Shown here: one piece after another, positions 1-8,380 of the stretch | Position numbering within the stretch: the first letter of the stretch is position 1 | Layout of the letters: every line of letters begins with the position of its first letter | Source: Fuerstiella sp. | GTDB taxonomy: Bacteria; Planctomycetota; Planctomycetia; Planctomycetales; Planctomycetaceae | DNA length: 64,000 nt | Direction of reading: 5' to 3' | NCBI GenBank assembly: GCA_022447225.1 | Contig: JAKVAZ010000007.1 | Span: 112,475-176,474 of the forward strand | Translations under genes and position numbers: made by a program | Notes under the pieces: model-generated | What the model saw: the letters and a program-made list of their open reading frames with translations, nothing else | Databases searched by the model: none | Told to the model about the DNA's origin: nothing

Positions 1-2
1 TT

Positions 3-1991
3 CAGCCGGAATGGGTCGAACCACTTGCCGGGCATCTGCTGAAACGGGAAATACTTGACCCACACTGGGACGGAAAATCCGGGAATGTAATGGCGTTTGA
101 AAAACTTAGTCTGTGGGGTCTACCGATCGTGCCTCGACGCCGGGTTTCCCTTGCCAAACATGATTCCGCGAAATCCCGTGAGCTGCTCATTCAGCATGGT
201 CTGGTTGAACTCGGTTTGCTGTACGGTGAAACGGTAGAACAGCGCGAATCACAATTTGCTGAAGAAGAACAACAGCTGGACGCCGGGATTCGTTCCCGGC
301 TGACACCGGGACGTGAACAGGGACCCGCTTCTCCGGACAGGACACGCCCTCCGTGGGCTGCGCATTTTCGTTTTCTACAGAACAACGCTGATGTGCTGAA
401 GGAGCTGCAGACGCTGCAGACAAAAATGCGTCAGCATGATCTGGTTCCCGGTGATGAATTTCTGTTCAGATTTTATGCAGACAGGATCCCGGCACATGTG
501 AGCAACAGGGAACGACTCAAAGACTGGTATCAGTCAGCCGGTTCTGACAACTCTGAATTACTGATGCTGTCTCTGGACCAGTTTGTCAGTCGGCAGCAGC
601 ATAACCTCAGCCGAGAAGAGTTTCCTGCCGAATTAATCGCGGGGTCTCTTCGTCTGCCACTGTCCTACCAAATGAAACCGGGACAGGCTGCCGATGGTGT
701 GACGGTAACGGTTCCTGTTGACGCCCTGCCCCAGTTGACGGAGGACCAGCTGAGCTGGCTGGTGCCTGGGATGGTGGAATCGAAGGTCACGGCACTCATT
801 CGGGGTCTGCCTAAACGTGTCCGACATCTGTTTGTTCCCGTTCCGGACACCGCCCGGCAAATTTGTGATCTGCTGGAGTTCGGCAGTGGTGCTCTGGAGG
901 AGCAGACTGCCGGACACCTGTCACGAATTGGTGCTGAGGTCATCCCCGCAGACTTATTGAAGAGCATTGAATTGCCGGAACATCTGCAAATGCTGATTCA
1001 TGTTGTGGACAGAGCAGGTAAACGCATACTGGAGCAGTGCAGCCTGGCAGGTATTCGTGATCAGTTGAACACATTGCCATCAGCGGCGTCTGTTGATATC
1101 AAACTGTCCGCAGTTGAAAAACAGTGGCATCGTCGTGGATTCCGGGCGTGGGAGTTTTCTGACATTCCGGTGAGTATCTCTGTTCGGCGTGCCGGGATTG
1201 ATATGCCTGCGTGGCCCGCGATTCGTGACGATACTGATTCAGTGTCGTTAACACTGTGTCAGTCGCTGGCTCAGGCGCAGGCAGTGTTGAAGCGAGGTCT
1301 GCGCCGGCTGTGCAGGATTCAGGATGCCGGACTGATCCGCAAACGTGTCCGTAATCTGGGAGATCTCCACCGTGTCGAACTGCTGGCGTCCTCGATTCGC
1401 GGCATTCAGCTGCATGATCATTTGCAGCTGCTGATGGTGGAACGAGCGTACCTGTCCGGAAAAAAATTACCGCGGACGAAATCGGAGTTCGACAGTTGCT
1501 TATTAAACGGCCGTGACGCACTGAGTACCGTGTCGGCTGAATTTGTTCGGTTTCTGCCGTCGCTGTTTGAAGATTATCACAGTACCCGACGATTACTGGA
1601 AGAATCGTCCGCATCCGGCCGGGAATCTCTGCATCAGGACATGAAGGAACAACTGGAATCACTTGTCAATGCTGATTTTCTGGCGACAACGTCCTGGGCA
1701 TGGCTCATGCAGTTTCCCCGTTATTTTAGCTGTATTCGTCATCGTTTGCAGAGACTGGCCTCCGGAGGTCTGGCGACTGAGCAGCAGCTGTTTTCTGAAC
1801 TTACTCCCTTTACCGATCGTCTGATGCGAAGAATCAGACAGCAGGAAGACAATTCGGCTGACAACCCAATGCTCGAACATTACCGCTGGATGCTGGAGGA
1901 ATTTCGGGTGCAGCAGTATTCACCAAAACTCGGCACTGCGATTGACGTTTCAGCAAAAAAACTGGATGAACACTGGCAAAAAGTCCCTTAG
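3..1991 (+). CDS. hrpA: ATP-dependent RNA helicase HrpA, C-terminal part (5' truncated by window edge)
   Basis: The frame is open from the first bases, so the gene begins left of the window; 662 residues are visible. The start of the visible part (QPEWVEPLAGHLLKR, then a segment ending GLPIVPRRRV) matches the region after the helicase core of HrpA. The remainder matches its long C-terminal region (DUF3418): a LRLSYQ-like stretch (here LPLSYQMKPG), ADGVTVTVP, LPKRVRHLFVPVP, and the closing MLEEFRVQQYSPKLGT. HrpA is a cytoplasmic DEAH-box helicase; the family is linked to mRNA processing and to rescue of collided ribosomes. Walker motifs would lie upstream and cannot be checked. The internal ATG at 90 is not the true start, because the conserved sequence extends before it. 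Confidence 0.9.
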   Translation, partial: QPEWVEPLAGHLLKREILDPHWDGKSGNVMAFEKLSLWGLPIVPRRRVSLAKHDSAKSRELLIQHGLVELGLLYGETVEQRESQFAEEEQQLDAGIRSRLTPGREQGPASPDRTRPPWAAHFRFLQNNADVLKELQTLQTKMRQHDLVPGDEFLFRFYADRIPAHVSNRERLKDWYQSAGSDNSELLMLSLDQFVSRQQHNLSREEFPAELIAGSLRLPLSYQMKPGQAADGVTVTVPVDALPQLTEDQLSWLVPGMVESKVTALIRGLPKRVRHLFVPVPDTARQICDLLEFGSGALEEQTAGHLSRIGAEVIPADLLKSIELPEHLQMLIHVVDRAGKRILEQCSLAGIRDQLNTLPSAASVDIKLSAVEKQWHRRGFRAWEFSDIPVSISVRRAGIDMPAWPAIRDDTDSVSLTLCQSLAQAQAVLKRGLRRLCRIQDAGLIRKRVRNLGDLHRVELLASSIRGIQLHDHLQLLMVERAYLSGKKLPRTKSEFDSCLLNGRDALSTVSAEFVRFLPSLFEDYHSTRRLLEESSASGRESLHQDMKEQLESLVNADFLATTSWAWLMQFPRYFSCIRHRLQRLASGGLATEQQLFSELTPFTDRLMRRIRQQEDNSADNPMLEHYRWMLEEFRVQQYSPKLGTAIDVSAKKLDEHWQKVP

Positions 1992-2116
1992 CTCGGCTGC
2001 TTTCTGAATGGTGTTACTGCTGAGGCGTGGCAGCGGAGATTCTTCAGGAAATGGAACTCTTCGGATGCCGTTCGGTTTGCTATGCTGCGGAGGTTGACTC
2101 ATGGAGGGACATGGTG

Positions 2117-2902
2117 ATGGGGAAGAAACGCACCGGCCGAAGACTGGGGATACCTCACCAGAGACGTCTGACGTGTGATCTGCTGTGGTTTAATCGCTCG
2201 GTGCCGTTGTGCGGGCACGATAGAATCTTTCGACTCAGCGAGCTGGCAGAATTTCGTGCGGAGACTCCACGTCGGATATCGTGGTCGGCCCTGTTCATTC
2301 GGGCATTCGGTTTGGTGGCTCAGCAGTGTCCTGAGTTACGCCAAACGTGGTATCGCTGGCCCGTTTCTCACCTCTATCAACATCCTGTGAATGTTGCCAC
2401 TCTGACCGTCCATCGTCGGTGGAGGGATGAACCGTGGCTGTTTTGGGGCCAGATCAGCGAACCGGAATCTCTCACACTTGAGGTCATTCAGCAGCACATT
2501 GATCGTTTTCGAGATGATCCGGTGACCAGGGTTTTTCGCAAACAGACAAAGCTGGCCAGGTTACCCACGGTGTTGCGACGTCTGATCTGGTGGTGGAACA
2601 TCCACATCGCTACGGCGCGTCGGGCGGACCGTCTGGGAACGTTTTTCGTTTCCACCCTTTCAGGAAAAAAAACCGAGATTCAGATTCCTCCCTCGATTCA
2701 TACCGGCTGCCTGACGTTCGGGCCTGTTGACAGAAACGGTGACTGCCGAGTCACACTTGCGTATGATCATCGTGTCATGGACGGATCATTTGTTGCCGAT
2801 GCGCTGGAATTACTTGAAACCATAATGACTCGGCAAATGCCGGCAGAACTAAAGCAGATCCCCGCGGCAGATCGGTTCGATGATCAGGTCGTTTCGTCCT
2901 GA
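2117..2902 (+). CDS. Lipoyl-less 2-oxoacid dehydrogenase E2-like acyltransferase domain protein
   Basis: About 261 residues. The C-terminal half resembles the catalytic domain of dihydrolipoamide acyltransferases (CAT-like fold): VTLAYDHRVMDGSFVADAL carries the His-x-x-x-Asp-Gly active-site signature (DHRVMDG). No lipoyl domain or peripheral-subunit-binding domain precedes it, so it is not a normal E2 subunit. A GGAGGG lies 8 bases before the ATG at 2117; an ATG at 2111 is also possible, and the frame is open further upstream without conserved character. The stop overlaps the ATG of the following signal peptidase gene (TGATG), which suggests translational coupling. The substrate is unknown; it could be a stand-alone acyltransferase. 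Confidence 0.7.
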   Translation: MGKKRTGRRLGIPHQRRLTCDLLWFNRSVPLCGHDRIFRLSELAEFRAETPRRISWSALFIRAFGLVAQQCPELRQTWYRWPVSHLYQHPVNVATLTVHRRWRDEPWLFWGQISEPESLTLEVIQQHIDRFRDDPVTRVFRKQTKLARLPTVLRRLIWWWNIHIATARRADRLGTFFVSTLSGKKTEIQIPPSIHTGCLTFGPVDRNGDCRVTLAYDHRVMDGSFVADALELLETIMTRQMPAELKQIPAADRFDDQVVSS

Positions 2903-4701
2903 TGTTTGTTGATGTCAACGGGGCGGCACGGACCGGTTACGGAGAATATCCTGCAACGATTGTTCGCAATCGATTCAACACAAGATCAATCATGGCCGTT
3001 GCCCCGCACTCAGCCAAAGACCAGACCGGATTTCGCAGCATGGCGGAGCTGGCGATCTGCTTTGTGATCACTCTCAGCGTTCTGCGAGGATTTTTCCTGG
3101 AAGGCTATCTTGTCTCCACCGGGTCAATGGCTCCGGTGCTTTTGGGATTTCATAAACGCGTTGAATGTCCATCCTGCCAGTACAACTATGCCTGTGGAGT
3201 TCGCTTCGATCAGTCTGTGGGTGGGTCAGTGTCCGCAGAAAACGCTCATACGGGAAACGTGTACACATCCTGTCCAAACTGTGGCCAAATCGATATCGAC
3301 ATTGCCCGCGTTCCTCGAAATCATGGTGATCAGCTGCTCGTCCACAAAAATGTCTTTGATTTTCGACGTCCGCGTCGATGGGAGCCTGTCGTGTTCTGCA
3401 ATCCAGGGTCACCCGGCGAAGCTTACGTGAAACGCGTGGTCGGGCTGCCTGGTGAAGAGTTGCAGGTGATAGACGGCGATGTTTTTATCAATGGTCGGAT
3501 TGCCCGCAAAGATCTGGTCACGCAGCGGAATATGCGAATTCCTGTATCCGACCTCGGTCATGTGCCCGATGATCCGAACTGGGAACTTTCCTGGCGGATG
3601 GAGGGAAACTGGACTGTTCACGCGGATGAACTGTGCTGTTCTGCAGATGGTATTCAGCACACAGAAAACGTTTTGTCATTTCGACACTGGAGATGGTTTG
3701 GAGGCAACCATACGGTGGAGACACCACTGCCCGTCAGGGATGCATACCCGGACTGGACGGACTTTCTTCAGAGGTTCAAAGGGATCCCCGTTTCCTGGAT
3801 CCGCCGTCTTGATTTTGATGAACAGACTCAGGTTCTGAGATGCCACGGGGTGATGCCGGATGAGATGCAGAGTGATCTGATGGCCAGCGCAACGAATGAT
3901 GTTTTCCGCAGAGCCATCTATCGTCTTGCGGCACTTTCGCATCTGGCCCCGGTGACCGATCGCTACGGGTACAATACGTCGGTGACGTCTGCGGAGAACG
4001 TCGTTTCCGACATGATGCTAAAGGCCACGATCACAATCGATTCGCAGCCGGCTGAAATCATCATTTCAATTCCGGTGGAGGCTCAGGTTTATCTGGTCCG
4101 TCTGAACATGAAGACCGGACGGATCGAGCTCACTCCCCAGGGATCGGATGAGGTTCTCAGAACGTCCCGTCTGGAATCTGCAGCGAACGGATTTGAGATT
4201 GAAGCGTCGAACTTTGATCACAGGCTGACGGTTGCGATTGATGGAAAAAATGTGTTTCGACCTCTGGATTTGCCGGCTGCCGATACTGTTTCTGTGAAAA
4301 AATCAACACGGAGGACTCTTGTTCCGCTCTCCCCGGAGGCGGCTCGGGCTGATGCGGAAGTTGTTGAGCGACAGCAACGATTTGGCTTAATGGTTTTCGG
4401 TGGCCGGGTGCGCATCGGTGATCTTCAGATGTACCGTGACGTGCATTATACTCAGGGTCGTGGCCGGCACGCTGTGGAAACGAAGTGTAAAATTGCGGCT
4501 GATTCGTATTTTGTTCAGGGGGATAACAGTCCCGTGTCCTACGACAGTCGTTCATGGGTTGAACCGTTTGTGCCGCATCGATTACTGGTTGGTAAGCCGT
4601 TTGTCGTTCATCTGCCGTCACGTCCCGGACGGCTGAAGCTCGGAAAACGAGAGATTTCGATCCGGATACCGGATTTTCAGCGAATTCGTTACATTCAGTA
4701 G
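2902..4701 (+). CDS. lepB: Signal peptidase I, zinc-ribbon and insertion type (copy 1)
   Basis: Family S26 leader peptidase of 599 residues; bacterial enzymes usually have about 200-350. A membrane segment (about 47-66) is followed by the nucleophile box STGSMAP with Ser75. The general base is Lys177 in YVKRVVGLPGE. The last conserved box, GDNSPVSYDSR, lies near the C-terminus. Two CxxC pairs (Cys89/92 and Cys124/127) sit between the Ser and Lys boxes and look like a zinc ribbon. More than 300 residues are inserted between the Lys box and the GDNS box. The enzyme should cleave signal peptides at the outer face of the cytoplasmic membrane. The ATG overlaps the upstream stop; an ATG at 2992 would remove a non-conserved N-terminus and is a plausible alternative. 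A second copy follows. Confidence 0.88.
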   Translation: MFVDVNGAARTGYGEYPATIVRNRFNTRSIMAVAPHSAKDQTGFRSMAELAICFVITLSVLRGFFLEGYLVSTGSMAPVLLGFHKRVECPSCQYNYACGVRFDQSVGGSVSAENAHTGNVYTSCPNCGQIDIDIARVPRNHGDQLLVHKNVFDFRRPRRWEPVVFCNPGSPGEAYVKRVVGLPGEELQVIDGDVFINGRIARKDLVTQRNMRIPVSDLGHVPDDPNWELSWRMEGNWTVHADELCCSADGIQHTENVLSFRHWRWFGGNHTVETPLPVRDAYPDWTDFLQRFKGIPVSWIRRLDFDEQTQVLRCHGVMPDEMQSDLMASATNDVFRRAIYRLAALSHLAPVTDRYGYNTSVTSAENVVSDMMLKATITIDSQPAEIIISIPVEAQVYLVRLNMKTGRIELTPQGSDEVLRTSRLESAANGFEIEASNFDHRLTVAIDGKNVFRPLDLPAADTVSVKKSTRRTLVPLSPEAARADAEVVERQQRFGLMVFGGRVRIGDLQMYRDVHYTQGRGRHAVETKCKIAADSYFVQGDNSPVSYDSRSWVEPFVPHRLLVGKPFVVHLPSRPGRLKLGKREISIRIPDFQRIRYIQ

Positions 4702-4885
4702 TCGATCGTGATTATCGAATGGCACCGCGTGTTGTGATTTAGCTGGGTTCGTGGGTTGATTGGATGGACTCTCGGATTGTCAGGACGCGTGTGCACGATG
4801 CTTCATAGAAAACGGACTACGTATTTTTTCGGTCAGTCTGACATCCGGACACAGAAGCAGCACTGGGCCTCACGGCAGAAATGTC

Positions 4886-6772
4886 ATGTCAAAGAAGAAA
4901 CTCGGCAAACATCTGGGAGACACGGAAATCCGCTCGAAGCGGAGCAAACAAAACGATGGGGGTGTCCGGGAGACCATTGAGTCGATTGCGATTGCGTTTG
5001 CGCTCGCATTTCTGTTCAAAACCTTTCAGGCAGAAGCGTACGTGATTCCCACGGGTTCTATGGCGCCAACGCTTTACGGGCGACATAAGGAACTCACCTG
5101 TCCGGGTTGTCAGTTTGAATTTCGGGTGGGTGCGTCTACAGAGATCGACGATTCCACCGGCTATGTGTATCCGGACTTTCGTATTGACAAAACACTTTGC
5201 CCCAACTGCCGACTTGAAGTTGATGCGTTTGATGCGCCCGTTTTCAACGGTGACCGTATTATCGTTAATAAGCAGGTAATGAACTACAGTCGGTTTGACG
5301 TCGTAGTGTTTAAGAACCCTGAAGAAGGGCATGTCAACTATATCAAGCGACTGGTCGGGATGCCTGGGGAAACAATTCGCGTTCGTCAGGGGGATTTATG
5401 GATGCGTCGCGGGGAAGACGAATCCTGGCAAATGTTGCGAAAGGATGATCCGGCCATCCAAAGGGACATTCAGCTACTGGTGTATGACGACCGTTATCCC
5501 CCGTACGATCTTGTGGACGAGGGGTTTCCAGAACGCTGGGTACCATCGATTGAATCCACCGATGATCCGTTGGCCATTGCAGGCTGGATGGAATCACCAA
5601 ACGCCTGGACAGCTGACCGTGAAACGCGCCGGTATACGGCGACTGCTGCTGATGACCAGTGGCACTGGATTCGGTATCGCCATCTTGTGCGTCCAAACAT
5701 GGGCGGGGACGCCAGGATCGAGCCACCTCGAGCCTCACTGATTTCCGATTATTGCGGGTTCAATGTGGCGAAGCCGCGCGAAGGGGCGGATAGTTTTCGT
5801 ACGGATGTTTACTGGGTTGGCGATCTGACAGTCAACTGCACCCTGGACGTGATTGAAGCTGCTGACGATGCTGCCATACGTCTGGAACTGATCGAAGGGC
5901 CAAATACTTTTGGGTGTGTCATTGATCCTGTGAGTGGAAATATTGAGATCACCCGGGTAAATCGTCTCCAGGACAGGGATCTCGAACGTCCTCATGTGCT
6001 GGGAACGGCTGTCGGCGATATCCGGGGAGTCGGTTCCTGGGAAATCAGTTTTGCCAATGTGGACAATCGGATTCTGTTGTGGATCGACGGCGACCTGGTC
6101 AACTTTGATCAACCCCTGCTGATCCATCAGTCCTTCGGCGACGTGCCGTTAAATCGCCCTGGTGAAGCAGATACGGTTCCAAGCGGGATTGCAGTTCGCA
6201 ATGCCACGGTGATTGTGAACGACCTGGTGCTGCAGCGCGACATCTACTATCGCAATGACGCCTATCAGTTTTCGCAGGAGGAAAACTTTACATCGACCGG
6301 CAGTCATGCTTCGTCCCGGTCACAGGAAGTCGGCAGTCCCTGGGCTCTGCATCGAAAGCTGGGAGATCCGGAGGCCTGGGCGGAATACTATTACACAGAA
6401 TCTAAAAAATCTGACAAACGGAACGGACGTTACTCAGAGTACAAACTGAACGACGACGAATATCTAATGTTCGGTGACAACTCTCCGCGGAGCAAAGACA
6501 GTCGGCTGTTTGATTTCTACAACCGTCCGCGCTGGGGGGTGGAGGGACACCGATATGCTGTTCGAGAAAATGACCTTATCGGAAAAGCACTGTATGTGTT
6601 CTGGCCGCACGGCGTTCCGTTTTTGAACGGAGGAAGGGGATTTGCAGTGACAAATCATAAACAGCAGTACTACGACGAAAGATCGGGGAAATTAACGGGT
6701 GTCGCAATTGATTACCCCGGTTATCGATTTCCGTTTTATCCGAACGTGTCACGAATGAAGAAAATACGCTGA
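4886..6772 (+). CDS. lepB: Signal peptidase I, zinc-ribbon and insertion type (copy 2)
   Basis: A second S26 signal peptidase of 628 residues, with the same plan as the gene before it. It has one membrane segment (about 30-47), the nucleophile box IPTGSMAPTL (Ser58), CxxC pairs at Cys72/75 and Cys105/108, the lysine box YIKRLVGMPGE (Lys154), a long insertion, and the closing box FGDNSPRSKDSR. The insertion looks beta-rich and includes stretches such as NCTLDVIEAADD and WEISFANVDNRILLWIDG, which recall concanavalin-like domains (inference). The ATG at 4886 was chosen because conserved sequence begins just after it; the frame is open from 4760. The two copies align over the catalytic boxes but differ clearly, so the duplication is old or was followed by specialisation. 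Confidence 0.9.
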   Translation: MSKKKLGKHLGDTEIRSKRSKQNDGGVRETIESIAIAFALAFLFKTFQAEAYVIPTGSMAPTLYGRHKELTCPGCQFEFRVGASTEIDDSTGYVYPDFRIDKTLCPNCRLEVDAFDAPVFNGDRIIVNKQVMNYSRFDVVVFKNPEEGHVNYIKRLVGMPGETIRVRQGDLWMRRGEDESWQMLRKDDPAIQRDIQLLVYDDRYPPYDLVDEGFPERWVPSIESTDDPLAIAGWMESPNAWTADRETRRYTATAADDQWHWIRYRHLVRPNMGGDARIEPPRASLISDYCGFNVAKPREGADSFRTDVYWVGDLTVNCTLDVIEAADDAAIRLELIEGPNTFGCVIDPVSGNIEITRVNRLQDRDLERPHVLGTAVGDIRGVGSWEISFANVDNRILLWIDGDLVNFDQPLLIHQSFGDVPLNRPGEADTVPSGIAVRNATVIVNDLVLQRDIYYRNDAYQFSQEENFTSTGSHASSRSQEVGSPWALHRKLGDPEAWAEYYYTESKKSDKRNGRYSEYKLNDDEYLMFGDNSPRSKDSRLFDFYNRPRWGVEGHRYAVRENDLIGKALYVFWPHGVPFLNGGRGFAVTNHKQQYYDERSGKLTGVAIDYPGYRFPFYPNVSRMKKIR

Positions 6773-6822
6773 CAGATGTTGCCTCAGGGTGACCTGTTGC
6801 GGCCGGTGAGAAGGAATCTCAG

Positions 6823-7587
6823 ATGTCACTGTTGCGGTGCGAAGGACTCGTTAAGGATTATCCAGGCAAGCGTGCCGTTGATGGCGTCGATTTTGACGTG
6901 GAACCTGGAGAAATTGTCGGACTGCTGGGACCGAATGGTGCCGGAAAGAGCACAACATTTCGGATGGCGTGCGGACTGATTGCGCCCACGGAAGGACAGA
7001 TCATTCTGCGTGGAACAGATGTAACACGCTGGCCAATGTATCTTCGGGCACAGCACGGGCTGGGTTATCTGCCCCAGGATCAAAGTATATTTTCACGGCT
7101 GTCTGTGGAAGACAATATTTTTGCCATACTGGAGCTGCGCGGACAGAGTCGGTTCGAAGCCGAAGAACGCGTTGAACAGTTGCTGGATGATTTCGGCCTG
7201 GAGTCCAAAGCTCGTCAGCGATCGGGCTCTCTGTCGGGCGGAGAACGTCGTCGGCTGGAGATCGCCCGGTCACTGGCCAGTGATCCGGAAATCATACTGT
7301 TGGACGAGCCGTTCACCGGGATCGATCCCACCACAATCCACAGCATTCAGGACATCATTCGAAATCTGAAGGATCAGGGCATTGCCATCCTGATGACTGA
7401 CCATCGCGAGCGTGAACTGCTTACCATTGCTGACCGCAGTTACATCATTTGTGACGGCCAGGTCATCGTATCGGGCAACGCAGAAACGGTACTGAGTGAT
7501 TCTGACGCAATTTCCAGTTACTTTGGCAAACGCTTCGATGCCGAATCAATCATTGAAAGTAGGAATTCGTTTCGGAAGGCGGGATGA
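6823..7587 (+). CDS. lptB: Lipopolysaccharide export ABC transporter ATP-binding protein LptB
   Basis: A single ABC ATPase domain of 254 residues. It shows Walker A GPNGAGKSTT, the Q-loop region YLPQDQSIFSRLSV, signature LSGGERRRLEIARSLA and Walker B IILLDEPFTGIDP, followed by the H-loop MTDH. The sequence VEDNIFAILELR and the overall length fit LptB, the cytoplasmic motor of the Lpt complex that extracts lipopolysaccharide from the inner membrane. AAGGA about 7 bases upstream of the ATG serves as ribosome-binding site. No lptA, lptC or permease gene is adjacent in this window. The gene overlaps the next one by ATGA. Confidence 0.88.
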   Translation: MSLLRCEGLVKDYPGKRAVDGVDFDVEPGEIVGLLGPNGAGKSTTFRMACGLIAPTEGQIILRGTDVTRWPMYLRAQHGLGYLPQDQSIFSRLSVEDNIFAILELRGQSRFEAEERVEQLLDDFGLESKARQRSGSLSGGERRRLEIARSLASDPEIILLDEPFTGIDPTTIHSIQDIIRNLKDQGIAILMTDHRERELLTIADRSYIICDGQVIVSGNAETVLSDSDAISSYFGKRFDAESIIESRNSFRKAG

Positions 7588-8096
7588 TGACTTCAGGATT
7601 TGACGATGATGCACCCGTTGAACCATTGACGTCACGTGGACGTGACTGGCCCTGTTTGCGACAGTTTGGACTGTTTATGGAGAACAAAGTCGGCGCGCTC
7701 CAGAACATGTTGCGCCGTGTTGAACGTTCTGATCTGAGAATTATCGGACTGTCGATCGTGGATTCTGCTGACTGTTCCATTGCGCGACTGATTACCAACA
7801 ATTACGAGCGCTCACGGGAGTTGCTGGAATTTTCGGGCCTGACGATGTTTGAAACAGATGTGATTGGTGTCCTGCTGCCGGATACGGATCAGCCGCATAC
7901 AAGCGTCTGCAGCGGCCTGATGTCGGCAGAGCTGAACGTGCAGTATGTTTATCCACTGATGTATCGCCGCATGGGACGCGGATCGATTGCTGTTTACGTG
8001 GACAATATTGATGAAGCTCTGAGAGTACTCAATGAACAGAATTATGACCTTGTGACCGAAGACGATTTGCTGGAATACGATGAGTACTTTGGCTAA
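7584..8096 (+). CDS. ACT-domain protein (probable tandem ACT)
   Basis: 170 residues. LFMENKVGALQNMLRRVERS is a typical beta-alpha start of an ACT domain, and a second related unit begins near TDVIGVLLPDTDQ. ACT domains bind small ligands, often amino acids, and regulate enzymes; the fold here resembles acetolactate synthase small subunits, but the diagnostic IlvH sequence is not present. It overlaps lptB by four bases (ATGA), so the two are probably co-translated, although no functional link is obvious. The C-terminus is acidic (EDDLLEYDEYFG). The ligand and the target are unknown. Confidence 0.65.
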   Translation: MMTSGFDDDAPVEPLTSRGRDWPCLRQFGLFMENKVGALQNMLRRVERSDLRIIGLSIVDSADCSIARLITNNYERSRELLEFSGLTMFETDVIGVLLPDTDQPHTSVCSGLMSAELNVQYVYPLMYRRMGRGSIAVYVDNIDEALRVLNEQNYDLVTEDDLLEYDEYFG

Positions 8097-8173
8097 GTCC
8101 GCGCACAGCGGCAGTCTGTCCACAGCGGCTCCCCGGATTGTGAGAAATTCAAAGAGGTGATCTGCGTGTGTTT

Positions 8174-8190
8174 CAGGTGAGGCTCACCTG
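8174..8190. repeat. 17-bp inverted repeat upstream of glgA
   Basis: CAGGTGAG and CTCACCTG are perfect inverted arms separated by one base. They lie in the 284-base gap between the ACT gene and glycogen synthase, which otherwise shows nothing clear. No T-run follows, so a protein-binding site is more likely than a terminator. This is inference from symmetry alone. Confidence 0.35.
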
Positions 8191-8380
8191 CCCGATGATG
8201 CGAGGGACGGGGTGTATTGCTTCAGGTTGAAGGGATTGAAACTGCGCAGCCGTCCGACCGTCGCCAATTCGCCTGTTTTTTTGACCTTGGCCAGGCCAAC
8301 ACGGGACGGAACGAGTATTGTTGCCAGCCTGATGTGGCTGAACAGCTCCAGAAACACGCCGGAATGTTCCGGCAAAAGCC

